Positions 44,824 to 56,388 of a stretch of 64,000 bases of DNA are shown here, one piece after another; within the stretch, counting starts at the first letter, position 1, and every line of letters begins with the position of its first letter. A model generated the notes under the pieces. That model did not search any database and had not been told where the DNA came from. It worked only from the letters and a program-made list of their open reading frames with translations. The stretch is from the NCBI GenBank assembly GCA_025890175.1, contig JANPYM010000011.1, forward strand, positions 600,299 to 664,298. The letters are read 5' to 3'. The DNA is from Ciborinia camelliae (lineage: Eukaryota; Ascomycota; Leotiomycetes; Helotiales; Sclerotiniaceae). Made by a program: the position numbers and the translations under genes.

Positions 44824-46557
44824 TTCATCCATCCTCAACCTAGAAATCTTAAAAGAAAAAAAAACTCCCCATCGTGGTCATTCCCTAATCATCGGCAAAA
44901 TCATCGGCAAAAGTTCAATGTATAGGATACCTAGTAGATAGATCTTTCTATCATTTCTTCCTCTTACTCTTACTCATCCTCTTACTCGTACTATTCACAT
45001 CATCCATTTCAACACCCATCTCGGGTGTTGAGGCTATGGTGGCATTGTAAGATACTAGGTATACTACCTATGTTGGAATGATTGGGACCTTGGGATGGGA
45101 TGGGATGGGATGGGGGTGCTAGTGTGCCGGGTTTGCTTTGTTTTTCTTTTATTTCTATTTGTTAAATAGGGATTTCTAGATATTATACACGATACAATGC
45201 AATGAAGTTATGTGTGTGGATATTGTAAGAGGGAAAGTAGGTATTATGTGGAGTTATGGATGACATCAAAGAGTGACATAACATCTCCCATGAAGTATTC
45301 GCATCTCTGGATACCTACCTACCTACCTAGGTAAAGACCGCCAATACAATTCATGTTTTGGGATACTCGTACCTACCTCGTGCATACAGCCAAACAAAAC
45401 AAAACAAAATAAAATAAAATGACGATTTAAATTCTTCCATCTATCTCATCCCCATTCCCAAACTTCGGTCAACTAGACTAAACCAAAGGAAACGAAATTG
45501 CAAGGAAAGAAACTAGGTATCCTGGTATCTCGGTAATATATATGCACAAATTCATCCTCATCTAACGCTCTCGAGATCAATATTGCTCTCACCTCACGGT
45601 TCACTCGATACCCCGCAAGCAACTCCTTGATTCGCATCACATCCACTTTCTTCAACCCTCTCTCCATCCCCATCCCCACCCACCCCTCTAAACAAAAGCC
45701 CAAGAATCCCCTCTCTAAAGCAAAACAGCACCAACCAACCCAACCATTCCCAATAATCCCGGAAGAACCAAGACGCCAGCACTACTTCCCGCCGTAGTTC
45801 CACTCGCACTAACAGAACTTCCTGTGGCACTAGCTGTGGATTTACTCGTACCAGTTGCGCTTTCGCTTCCCGTGGCTTTTGCTCCGCTTCCAGTTGCGGT
45901 TGCTGTGCCTGTTTTGGTGGTCGAGGCGGAGACGGACGACGAGGAGGAGGGTATCATTGCTATTTTGGGATTGGATTAGCATTCATGTGTTGTTTCCTAT
46001 CCATTGTCCATCATATATCCACTCTCACTCCCAACCCCAATCGCAACCGCAACCCCCCATCCCAAAGCCCTCGCAACCTCCTCTCCTCTCCTCTCCTCTC
46101 CCCTCCCATCCCTCCCATCCCTCTCCCCAGCCCCCCCCCCCTCAATAAACCCAAAATAAACTCACTAATATTAACATTCGCGCCCTCCAAACAAGTCATC
46201 TCATAAGCGCTCACAGCCTCCTGATAAGCATCCCCACTACACTTCTCCGTAATATTCCCCGCAACCGCATTTTCCAAACGGCCGCAGAGGGTTACGAGAT
46301 CAGAGGGATTAGATTGCTCATTGATGGCTGCGAGGAGACAGGCGGGTGGGGTGGCTGATACGGTGGGGGAGAGGGGGAGGAGCGTGAGAGTGAGAGTGAG
46401 AGTAAGAGTGAGGGTGAGGAGGGTTGAAGAGGGCATTGTTTCTGTAGAGGGGAGAGGGGGGTGGTTTTGGTTGGTGGGTTTGGTGTGGGTGGGTTGATGG
46501 ATAGATGTATGATCTGGAGAATTCGCCAAGGAGGCGATCGGATTGGAATGGAATGGA
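44824..46557. repeat. Second copy of the 1.73-kb direct duplication
   Basis: Matches 43082-44813 base for base except a 2-nt difference in a C run near 46053-46058. Unique sequence resumes at 46558. If the contigs are merged, 44814-46557 (about 1.74 kb) would disappear from the chromosome. Confidence 0.92.
45715..46436 (-). CDS. Small GPI-anchored four-cysteine secreted protein (copy 2, probable assembly duplicate)
   Basis: Same two-exon gene as at 43973-44692, with an identical predicted protein of 171 residues; the only difference, a 2-nt C-run change, lies in the intron. The perfect identity over coding, intron and flanks together with the N gap argues for one real locus counted twice. 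If the copies were shown to be real, this would be a very recent tandem duplication. Confidence 0.6.
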
Positions 46558-48170
46558 ATGGAAAGGGATGAAGAAAGGGATATCCGTTTCACGTAGCGAT
46601 CGATAAGAATCCCGAAAATAGGTACCTACTAACGAACTGTAATTACCTCAATATAAAGCATAAAAGAACGAGAAGAATGTACACAGTATTACAGTACTGT
46701 ATTTCCTACTCCTACTCCTAGAATACCAAAAAAAAGAAAGGACAGCCTCAATGATGAACGCCAAAATGGTAATTTGGTGATGGGTAGGTAGGTATCTTAT
46801 TGATGCCTTGTCTTGTCTTTCAATTGTCTCGAAACGAAATGAAATCAATTGCAACTTAGGTTGCAAGACGAGACGAGATATCATCCTGTATCTAATGGGG
46901 CAAAGCGGGGCTTGGGGGGGGGGAAGAAATTGGGGATTTGGTCCTTGGGAGTCCCGGGGGGGTGATGAAATCGTTGGGAGATTAAGTTGAGTTGGGTTTG
47001 AATAGAATAGAATGGAAGAGAACAGCACATCCCAATAAAATTGTAATACAGAGTATAAGTATACTGTATAAGCTTATTAGTCCCCCGAAACCTGGTATCT
47101 GGTTCCCGGGACTTCGTCTCAAGGTCACTTGGTTGGTTGGTTGGTGTATATTAGGAGTCTAATATATATCTCTTTCGTTTTTCTTGAGTGTTGAGTGTAG
47201 AGTATATAAAAAAAAACTCATTGTAAATAAGTAGGTTGAATGATAAAAGATTTTCTTCACCCCCCCCCCTTCTCCTCCCATTCTCTCCCGCTTTCTCACT
47301 CGTTTCATTAACCTTACCTGAACCTAATATTCATTTCCCCCACATTTGATTGAATTACATGAACAGGTAGTCAAAAAGCCAGTCTTCTTCTTATACCCAT
47401 TTAGATGTATTCAGAATCTACATAGCATCTAACTACTAGCTACTAGGTAGGTAATTCGACACAAACTCCAAAACTCCAAACTTCACTTGAATAATGAGAC
47501 CATCTCATCCCAAAAACTCATCCCAAATCAAGTTAGATGCGTAGAGTCAGATATGTAGACCAACTAGAATATATAATGAAAAGCAATGAAGGACTCGTAT
47601 TGAGTTGGACTTGAATATTCATGCTTATGAATCTAGCTAGCAGCAAAGACTACCGCTAGACACCTCATACCCAGGGGCTAGAGTCTAACTATATATAATA
47701 TATAATATGATATGGAGAAGCAGGGAGGAAAAGGAGGAGGGAAAAGTAGGGTGAGGGCGAGGATGAAAATGAGTTTTAACTCTTATGGGTAGTGGCTGTT
47801 TTAAGCAAATAATATATAATCGGCGTTATTCCCTTGCATTTCTTCTGACACGTATAGACAGCAGTATTTATGTATGAAGATGAGTCCGCAACTTGCGGTA
47901 TCCTCAGTTAGAGTTTGAATGTAATATTTGTGTTATAGCTTTTGAGTGTCTACATATAGGTATGTAAGCATGTTACTTTCAGCTATTGTAAGTAGCAATC
48001 CATTAGCAATCCATTGTAACTTTTGTTTCTCCTTCTAGGCATATAATACCATGCCCATGCTAACAACTTGTCTTGCGTTCGACTTCACGCTCTGAACTTA
48101 TCAGTCTAAGCAAAGCTCCTTTTACCCACTCCTCAAAACCATTTCTATCTTGAGAATCATATCCCTACGT
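46558..48170. other. Intergenic, no gene seen
   Basis: TACTCC units near 46707-46720, a G-rich run near 46912-46925, a C run near 47262-47271, and ATATAT-type repeats near 47690-47710. Frames around 46648-47028 have no recognised motif. Confidence 0.55.
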
Positions 48171-49354
48171 CTAACCACCCGTAGCCTCTCTATAAAAACT
48201 CAAACTTCGATTTACCCCCGCCGTCACAAATACCTCGCTCCTACCCTGTGCTTTTGGCAACCACTTCACTGCCCAAAGCGCCTTATCCGTCTCAAAATGC
48301 GTCGCCACACATGTTCTGGTCTCTACACTCCATACCTTTACTTTGCCATCCCAAGCACCACTTGCCAGATATTCGCCGGTGAAATTCCAGTCGATGCTGA
48401 AGATCCATGAATTATGGCCGGTGAGATTAGCGACTTGTTCGCCATGGGCGACGGAATAAAGGGCAATGGTTGCGGAGTCGCCAGCGACGGCAAGATATGT
48501 GGTGTGAGGGGAAAAGGAGAGGGTGCGGATTGGTTGGACGAGACCTGTTTCTATTAGTATATAGCTCTTCCTTTCCTCGAAACTCTCAAATGTAAGACTT
48601 ACCAGGTAAACTATGCACCATTCTCCCCGTATCATTATTAAAAACATAAACTCCTCCATTCTCATGTCCACTTGCTGTAAACTTGCCATCCACACTAAAA
48701 TCCACACACAACCCCAAGCTTCCCTTGGTCTCATACTCGCGGATTTTCTTGCCTACGCTTTTCTTTCCAGCATTCTCGCCTTGCAATTCTACAACCGGTT
48801 CTAATAAATCCCATACCCCAATCTTCCCATCTACAGTAGTACCTGCGAGAAATCGTCCATCTGTGCTTAACGCCAATGCCCATACCTCGCCGGGTTTATT
48901 GCCATCGACGATGTGGCCATGATGTGACCATTCTAGATCAGTCGAGCATGTCCAGATACTAACAGTACCATCGAATCCCGCAGATGCAGCGACGTTCCCG
49001 GCTTTTGAGGTGCAGATGTGGTGACAGCCGAGTTTGTGGGCGGGGAGAGACTGTGATAGGGAGGGGGGTGTGGTGGTTGTGCTGTGGATTTTGATAGTGG
49101 ATGTGCCGGAGGCGGAGAGGATTGAGGTGGAAGTTACGGCGAGGGAGAAGATGTCACTTTTGTGGGCTGGGTGTATATTAGTAAATTTGCTAGAAATGGA
49201 GGTGATTGAAGAGAAAGGGGAGGATGGGGGATTTAGATGGAGGGGCAGCTTGGTGGAGGGGACTTACCATCATCGATCGTGTGTGCTGTGAGGTATTGTT
49301 TTGACTTTAGGATATTAGCGCATAAATTGGAATGTTTGAGGGTTTAAATACCAT
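48171..49354 (-). CDS. SKI8: Ski8/Rec14/WDR61, WD40 subunit of the Ski complex
   Basis: Four minus-strand exons: 49354-49352 (only the ATG), 49304-49268, 49166-48603 and 48544-48171, giving 325 residues. The joined start reads MSKQYLTAHTIDDAHKSDIFSLAV, as in other ascomycete Ski8 proteins, which supports the one-codon first exon. WD repeats include AAASAGFDGTVSIW, AGTTVDGKIGVWD, TASGHENGGVYVF, LAVAGDSATIALY and LASGAWDGKVKVW, ending in the family's FVTAGVNRSLSFYREATGG. Known role: with Ski2 and Ski3 it forms the cytoplasmic Ski complex that feeds mRNA to the exosome for 3'-5' decay; in fungi it also assists Spo11 in meiotic break formation. Length is close to the family's usual 300-400. A frame-based call would lose the N-terminal 120 residues, since in the 5' half exon 3 has no methionine before MALSTDGR. 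Confidence 0.94.
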
Positions 49355-49723
49355 TGTCACCAGTTCATTTGAATACCTAGGTATTTGGCTATATGGTTGT
49401 TGACGGCAGAATTGTGTTTGGTGGATGATGTAAATGAAGGTGAAGCTCTGGTAGCTTTGGCGGGGTTAAAGAAAATGTTATGACCTCACATATAAAATTG
49501 TTTTTTTACCAAACACTCTTCACATGAAATTAAAAAATGACCCATAAAAGACTTCATAGATATAGTAAGGTATCTTTATTTTGATTGTTCAGTTGTATCA
49601 TTCGTACCCACTTCCGAGGGGATATATCTCTGTTCAGGATCTCCTCCCAACGCCTTTGCTGATGCCATACATGACAATCACTGCCCCTTCTGTATCATCC
49701 ACTTCCCCCTTCTATATCATCAC
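49355..49723. other. Short spacer with SKI8 promoter and bL32m 3' end
   Basis: 369 bp of non-coding DNA between two leftward genes. It must carry the SKI8 leader. No repeats of note. Confidence 0.5.
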
Positions 49724-50444
49724 CTAATCAATGCTTCTCTTACCAATAATCTGTTTGGGATTCTTCTCCTCATATATCTTTCTGGCTGCATCCTTTGCTG
49801 CCCTCTTCTCTGCCCGTTTAGTTTCTAACTCCTCTCTCTCTGCCTCCTTTGCTGCCCTCTTCTCTGCCCGTTTAGTTTCTAACTCCTCTCTCTCTGCCTC
49901 CTTCTTTGCCTGCTCCTCTGCAGCTCTTATTTTTCCTGCTTCTATCCTGATCTTTTGCTCGGCTATTTCCTCTGCTCTGGCTTCTCTTGCGGCAGCATTT
50001 GCCTCATGAGCGTTGGTCTTGAACAAGGTCTTGATTTCTGCATCATTGTTAACCGGCGCCCTGTGATATATCGTATAGCAAGTACTTACCAGCGACGCAG
50101 TAAGGGCATAATAAATGTGCTCTCTTGATATGACCACAAGCAGAGCATCTATTCAAACTCGTAACATCCTTCATTCCTTTGCCTGCCATCTGCCTATGTC
50201 TCTTCTTCATATGGGAAGTCTTCTTCTTCGGTACAGCTTTTAATATTCCCTCCCATAATCCTTCAAGAAATCCAGGGATATTGAGATGTATAGCGGATGG
50301 GATGGTGAGTACTGGGAGTAGTGGATGAGACAATTGTCGTGAGTATAAAGTGGTTGATCTCGTTGCGAAAGTGGCTGTTGCAGGTGCCAATCGGGGGAGA
50401 AATGACGAGAGTATCGACGAGGTAGTAGCGTGAACTGCCGCCAT
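49724..50444 (-). CDS. MRPL32: Mitochondrial large-subunit ribosomal protein bL32m with a charged C-terminal extension
   Basis: Two minus-strand exons (50444-50090, 50037-49724) join in frame (CPYCVAEIKTLFK) to 222 residues. The N terminus is Ser/Thr/Arg-rich without acidic residues, a mitochondrial targeting sequence. The core (VPKKKTSHMKKRHRQMAGKGMKD) and the paired CSACG...CPYC zinc-ribbon cysteines identify bL32. In this family the presequence is removed by the m-AAA protease before assembly into the large mitoribosomal subunit. The family usually ends soon after the second Cys pair (VGEIK...), but here about 100 further residues of Glu/Lys/Arg/Ala follow, including two 18-residue repeats (EREELETKRAEKRAAK). 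This would be a long charged helix. It is divergently arranged with CDC10, 386 bp apart. Confidence 0.93.
49800..49906. repeat. 54-bp coding tandem repeat in bL32m
   Basis: Units start at 49800 and 49854, exactly 54 bp apart, and are almost identical. They encode the duplicated 18-residue charged segment of the bL32m tail. Confidence 0.9.
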
Positions 50445-50830
50445 TTTGATTGAGATATCGATGAGGAATGAAAGAAGTTATATTGGTACTCTACCTCGCT
50501 GTCGATACTGGGGTCTATCAAAATCTTGAATCTTCATTTCTCGGTTCGGATGCTTCACTAGGTTATTTCCTTATTTCCACTTGCAGATAAGCTAGCGCAT
50601 TTTAAGATTAGCTTACAATTGCCCAATTACTTTCCCCTGAAGCACCTGGTACACGCCAAAATAATCTGGAGACTGACCTCCTTCCCTAATTTTGTTCTTT
50701 ATCAACGACTTTTGATTGCATATTACTTTCCAAGTGATATCCTTCGTCTTCCTCTTCTGTTTCTATTCAATTCAAAGATAATACTCTCGTTTAGAAAAAT
50801 TCGAAAATCATTACATACACTCTTTCCAAA
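50445..50830. promoter_or_regulatory. Shared divergent promoter region of bL32m and CDC10
   Basis: 386 bp separate the two start codons on opposite strands, so both promoters and leaders must fit here. TTCTT-rich pyrimidine sequence precedes the CDC10 start. No defined factor site is claimed. Confidence 0.55.
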
Positions 50831-51971
50831 ATGTCGACAATAACTGATAGACACGCTCCTCAACCTTCCGTATTCCCAAAAAGCCATGTTGGTTTCGATA
50901 GTATCACATCACAAATTGAGCGCAAGCTCTTGAAACGCGGTTTCCAGTTCAACGTTATTTGCGTTGGTGAGTTCATCCTCAGATGTTATTGGGAGTCATT
51001 TGGGAAATTGGCTGATAAAATTATTCTGTAGGACAAACCGGTCTCGGAAAATCCACCCTCATCAACACCATTTTCGCCTCCCATTTGATTGATTCCAAAG
51101 GCAGACTCACTCCCGATGAACCAGTACGCTCTACTACCGAAATTCAATGTGTCTCTCACATCATCGAGGAGAATGGTGTGAAGCTGCGACTCAATATTGT
51201 TGATACCCCAGGTTATGGAGATCAAGTCAACAACGATCGATGCTGGGACCCAATCGTCAAATACATTAAGGATCAACACTCTGCATACCTCCGAAAGGAA
51301 CTTACAGCTCAGAGAGAAAGATATATTCAAGATACCCGCATTCACTGTTGTTTGTTTTTCATTCAACCTTCTGGCCACGCCTTGAAGCCAATTGATATTG
51401 TTGTCTTGAAGAAGCTTTCAGATGTTGTCAATGTAGTACCAGTTATCGCCAAGTCGGATTCTTTGACCATGGAGGAACGTGCTGCATTCAAGGAACGTAT
51501 AAAGGAGGAGTTCGCTTTCCACAACTTGAAGATGTTCCCATATGAGAACGATGAGTTTGATGAGGAGGAGAAAGCCTTGAACGCACAGATCAAGGTAATT
51601 TTACGAATATTAGGTTTGAAGTAAGCTAACAATATCAGGACATCATCCCATTCGCTGTTGTTGGATCTGAGAAGGACATTATTGTTGGAGGCAAACCAGT
51701 TCGTGGACGTCAAAACAGATGGGGTGTTATCAACGTTGAGGACGAGAATCACTGCGAATTTGTCTACCTACGAAACTTCCTTACCCGTACCCATCTCCAA
51801 GACCTCATCGAAACCACATCCCAAATCCACTACGAAACCTTCCGTGCTAAGCAATTATTGGCCCTCAAGGAGAGCAGTGCTGCAGGACATGCTGGTAGCA
51901 GACCAATCAGTCCAGCAGCTGATAGAGAGTTGAGCAGAAATTCCCAGAGAATGACTATGAACGGTTATTAA
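50831..51971 (+). CDS. CDC10: Septin Cdc10 (AspD class)
   Basis: Three exons (50831-50966, 51032-51594, 51639-51971) join in frame to 343 residues. The polybasic region before the GTPase domain (QIERKLLKRGFQF) binds phosphoinositides. GTPase motifs: G1 GQTGLGKST (about 46-54), G3 DTPGYGD (about 101) and G4 AKSD (about 185). The septin unique element follows (PFAVVGSEKDI, GRQNRWGVINVED, FVYLRNFLTRTHLQDLIE). The short C terminus without a coiled coil, the HVGFDSITSQIE start and the KYIKDQHSAYLRKELTAQRER stretch assign it to the Cdc10 group and not to Cdc3, Cdc11 or Cdc12. Role: central subunit of hetero-oligomeric septin filaments that mark septation sites, branch points and infection structures. 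It appears intact. Confidence 0.96.
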
Positions 51972-52834
51972 GCAAATGATGGGATGTGATTGATGGGCCA
52001 TTGATGGTCTGTTGATGTCGATCTTGGGGCAGGGGGTGAGTTTGGATGATTGGTTGTGTTTATGATGGTGAGATGGTATTTGCCAAAAGCGACATTTTCT
52101 TCGAAGCAGGTTAGAGATTTTAATGGACTGCTTTCGGGGAGCTGGGGCTTTTTTAAACTGAATATCTCTACATTTCTCATTTGCTTTGTTAGCCGTTTTC
52201 TTTTAATATCCAGAGGATTCATTTTCATAGTAAATAATTCCATCTTCTTTCGATTCTTGGAGCCATTGATATGTTGCGATCTGATTTACGAAGACTGATG
52301 CTTGATCTCATCATTTGACTCCCGCCATTGTCAAGATTGAACTAGTAGATTGACGTGATGGATTAGAGCGGTCTTTCAAAACCCATACCAAGTCTCTATG
52401 GCTGGCTTTGATGTCCTATCCAAGCGCACGAGAAGTGGCACCTCGGACTGCGGCCATGTCATCTAGCCTCATATAAAAGGCACCAAGAACCCCCAACCTG
52501 GAACCGCTAAGGTAACTAATAATGTCGATAAGGGGTACCTATTCCCCAGCTTTATCGCACACGACCAGACCAGACGGGCCAGCACGCACCAATCATTCCG
52601 AAGCGTCACTTGCTTGATTTACCTCCTGGGACTATCTATCTTTTTTTCCCTCCACCACATATGTGTGTTCTGCCACCGCCACTCCTACGATTTTCATCTA
52701 TTTCTAATACCCGTTGCATCTTGCGCTGTGTGAATAGAGTGAATACAGTTCTTCCTATTACTTATTTTCTGGCGAATTCTTCTTCTTCTTTGACTTTGGC
52801 TTTTGGTTCAAGAGGGTATTTTAAGTCGGTTATC
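51972..52834. other. Intergenic between CDC10 and guanylate kinase
   Basis: Contains the CDC10 3' UTR and the guanylate kinase promoter. No gene is seen. A frame running from 52610 into the first exon of the kinase could add residues upstream of its ATG but lacks targeting features. Confidence 0.5.
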
Positions 52835-53704
52835 ATGTCTCGTATGTTTCCTATTTCTAATTCTAATCCGAATCCCAATGCTTGAGAAGAGAGAGGGGAG
52901 GGGAGGAGAGAAGAGAAGAGGAGAAGAGGAAATGGTGAATGGGAAGGAAAAAGAAAGAAAGAATGAATGAACAAAACCGAAATACAAACCTCAGCAAAAA
53001 AAAGCTAACCACCCCCTCTCACCCACAACAGGCACCCCAAGCAGCACCAACCCCATAATCATCAGCGGGCCCTCGGGCGTCGGAAAAGGCACGCTCTATT
53101 CGCGACTCCTAGCCAACCACCCCACGCTCTTCACGACCTCGATCTCGCACACGACGCGCGCGCCGCGCCCAGGAGAAACCCGAGATGTCGATTATTATTT
53201 CGTTCCCATGGAGGAATTCGAGGCCATGATTGCCATGGGGGATTTCGTCGAGCATGCCAAGTTTGGTGGGAATAGGTATGGGACGAGTAGGAAGATGATC
53301 GAGGAGAAGAGGGGCGAGGGAAAGATTGTCGTTTTGGATATTGAGATGGAGGTGAGTTTTGGGAGGGGGATTTGCACTGGATGGGATAGATTGGGATAGG
53401 TTGGGATGGAGTGGTGCTAATTGGGTTTTAGGGCGTTAAACAAATCCATTCTTTGGAACCTCCTTTCCCCGCTCGATATGTATTCATTTCACCACCTTCG
53501 ACGGCCGAATTATCCCCCTACCAAGTCCTCGAAAAGAGACTTAGGGGTCGTGGTACGGAAAAGGAAGAATCGATCCAGAAGCGTTTGGAACAAGCAAGGT
53601 TAGAATTGGAATACTCCAAGACAGAGGGTGTGCATGATAAGATTATTGTAAACGATGATTTGGAGGTTGCATATAAGGAGTTGGAAGAGTACATCTTCGG
53701 ATAG
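52835..53704 (+). CDS. GUK1: Guanylate kinase
   Basis: Exons 52835-52841 (7 nt: ATG TCT C), 53032-53351 and 53432-53704 give 199 residues. The joined start is MSRTPSSTNPIIISGPSGVGKGT, with the P-loop at about 15-23. Then follow SHTTRAPRPGE (GMP-binding, the conserved TTRxPRxGE), DYYF, FGGNRYGTS, the VVLDIEMEGV segment and KRLRGRGTE in the lid. The length is typical of the family (yeast 187). The enzyme catalyses ATP + GMP to ADP + GDP and is essential for GTP and dGTP supply and for GDP-mannose-dependent wall and glycan synthesis. The 7-nt first exon is supported by restoring the usual MSR-P start. Exon 2 is strongly GC-rich in its first 190 bp, unlike exon 3. Confidence 0.95.
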
Positions 53705-54398
53705 ACTGGAAAGGCAGATGAAGGGAGGCTGGCATTAGTGTCCAGGATTGAGTTGGACTAGACATGGCCTTGCGCTGCTTTATAGGGTGAGAGGATGAAG
53801 TCTCTCTTATGGCATGGTTCGAGCATTCGTAGAGAGAATTGGCATTCACAGAGATTCCCCTCGAGAGTCCGAAAGTCATGTTACATAGATATTGGCCTGG
53901 TCTTTACATAGGATTCGATGGAGATGGATAGAAAAGACTTACATACCTAGACAAAAGTACCCATACAGTATCAACCTTCACATACTTAAGAAACCAATGG
54001 CGCAAACATTGTATAGGAATGGGGCGGTCATTTTGTAACATCCACAATCCCCGGATGTGATACTCCTTCGAAATCATGAACATCACTGACAGACTATCTT
54101 CAATCCTACTATATGTTTGGGAAAGTATATTAGGGCCTACCCAAAGGGCTATGACATGCCACAACGAAGTAACGAATGATCCAGCACATTCACCCATCAC
54201 AATAATCGACGCGTTCTAGAATGACCGAATGCTCCACGCTCAACACCTTGGGTTCAAATACAAAAGGAAATAAATTCCTCGAAATTCCTCGAAATTCCTG
54301 CCTGCCATAAAACTCCATCCTTTCTCATCGCATCGGGGCCATCCCATCCCTTCCCTCTTCAAGATCCGCTCGTCGTCGACGTCGAGAGGGAATCGCAT
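53705..54398. other. Intergenic between two convergent genes
   Basis: 3' ends of guanylate kinase (+) and the SERF-like gene (-). CTCGAAATTC is repeated near 54278-54298. Minus-strand frames here have no motif. Confidence 0.5.
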
Positions 54399-54869
54399 CT
54401 ATTTCTTCCCTTGGGCGGCAGCGAGGGCATCGGCTGCTTTCTTCTCGTCGGCTGTTGTTACGTTGCGTGTTAGTATATCTGCTCTGGTCTGGTCTGGTCT
54501 GGCATATCTCGGTAGAGAGAGAGAGAGAGAATTTTGGATCAGGGAGAGGCTGGATTGTAAACGGAGGGAAGCGCGCACATTTTCTTTGCTTCTCCATCAA
54601 TAGAACACGGGTCTTGTCTTTCTCGGCCTGCATCTGTGATTTCGACATGCCGCTTCCGGCTTTCTGTATTGGGGAACATAGATCGTTAGTGGAGAATTCG
54701 TAGGTAGGTAGATGGGTAGATAGGTGGTAGAGCAGTATTCTAGCAAGTAGCCTTGTGAAAGGGAGGAAAATTATGTGCGAGATAAGGTTGTGATAGAACG
54801 TACAGCAAGGGCAGCTTGTTTTTTAGCATTTGCCTCTCGGGACTTTTCTCTTTGATTTCCTCGGGCCAT
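54399..54869 (-). CDS. SERF/4F5-family small EDRK-rich protein
   Basis: Three short minus-strand exons (54869-54804, 54663-54579, 54451-54399) join in frame to only 67 residues, so the gene is too fragmented to stand out as an open frame. The protein begins MARGNQREKSREANAKKQAAL, then KAGSGMSKSQMQAEKDKTR, and ends EKKAADALAAAQGKK, the standard pattern of the 4F5 family (SERF in animals). These are highly charged, largely disordered proteins that bind nucleic acids and amyloid-forming proteins; in worms and mammals they promote protein aggregation. The fungal role is not known. The product is complete at both ends. The introns are long relative to the exons (140 and 127 nt). Confidence 0.9.
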
Positions 54870-56388
54870 TTTTTTTATATGATTGATATGATCGATGGGG
54901 TTTGTGTGCAAGTGGAGGTCTTTAAAATATCAGTGATGGTTTGCGCGCCTGCGTGGCCTTTTTATGGGAATGTTGAGTGCGGGTGGGAATTGTAAGATTT
55001 TGGAGAGTTGGATGAGGCTGAGGAAAACGAAAGTTCTGGATTGTTTGATCGATTGATTCCTACGGGGAATCGGCAAGTCGCTTAGGGAAGGAAGTAGAGG
55101 GGAGGGGTTCTGATTGGTGGAACTTTGGCGATGGGTTAAAAATTGTGGAATTGGAATTGATTGGATGGGATGGCGAGTTTGAAGTTGGAGATGACTAGTA
55201 TTTGATGTGAATGTTGTGTTGATGCTTTGATATGATACGAGTATGAGTACCTAGGTATGTAGGTACTACCTACCTAGGAAGGAACTATGGAAGCAAAGAA
55301 ATCTATTTGTGAATGAAGTTATAAAAAGAATATGGGACAGCACGGTACCGGTTCTGTATTCATCAAAGAACTTCAACAATTGACCATCCGCTTCTTTGTT
55401 TCTCTTCTCTTCCCTTCTCTTTATCCCCCCGTACAATCAAAATCTTGAAACATCCTTACCCAAAACATCTTCACCCAATGATTTGAACTCGATATTTATA
55501 TCTCGAAACAGCCATATCCGAAGTCTCTATTTGACATGATATGACATGGCTTTCAATTCATGCATTGCTCTATTCCTCCTCCATTCTATTGGATGATATG
55601 TAACTTTGTCACTCAATAATCAATTTCAAGCGCGTCTTTTCGTCTCTTTCGCGCCTGGGAGGAGTCTCCTTGAAGCAAACTGAGTTCCAGTGGTGAGATA
55701 GATGATCTACTGTACATACCTTTCATCCATTCATTTTTGTCGTTTCTGAATATTCTCTGAATAAGTTCTAAAGGTCATACGTTTGGTCAAAGAATGAATA
55801 GTTAATCTATATGTTTATTATTGTCATTGGATTTCCTTTATCCTTTTCTTAATAATGAAATAATAAAGAGTTCATTCAACCCACAAATAGCATGGTTTTG
55901 TCGGCGTCAAGTTTCTTTCAACATTCATATACATTCACTTTTCGCTTCTTTATCTAGGTTGTTCATGGACAATAGACTTTTCCAATTTTTCTTTCTTCTA
56001 TTGTTGCGTTATTCAGACAATGAGGTCTGGAACTCAATAGCGAACAATTGTCTTATTATTTATTATAATTCCTTTCCTCCTGTTTGAGATTCTGAATCTG
56101 TTTCTTACTTTTTTCCTTCGAAAATATCATACCTTCTTTACGATCTCTAAAGTTCTACTTACAACTACAACTACACAATTTTACTAAGTTACAAACTTAA
56201 TACATACATACTTTGAAAGTATTTCGAAACTCTTCTATATACTGCAGGCAGTATCTCTAACACACTTCCTTGCCCAATTGTAAGTATTTTCTTTCAATAC
56301 TCCTTAATACTACACTAGACACTTGGCTAACACACTTTCTAGACTCGGAACTTATATAAATACGTTCTTTTAATATATAACAATCATC
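54870..56388. other. Intergenic between divergent genes
   Basis: No gene seen. It carries the promoter of the SERF-like gene at its left edge and a long T/C-rich stretch (55370-56380) that could be the leader of the membrane-protein gene. CCTA/TAGG units near 55250-55280. Confidence 0.5.
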
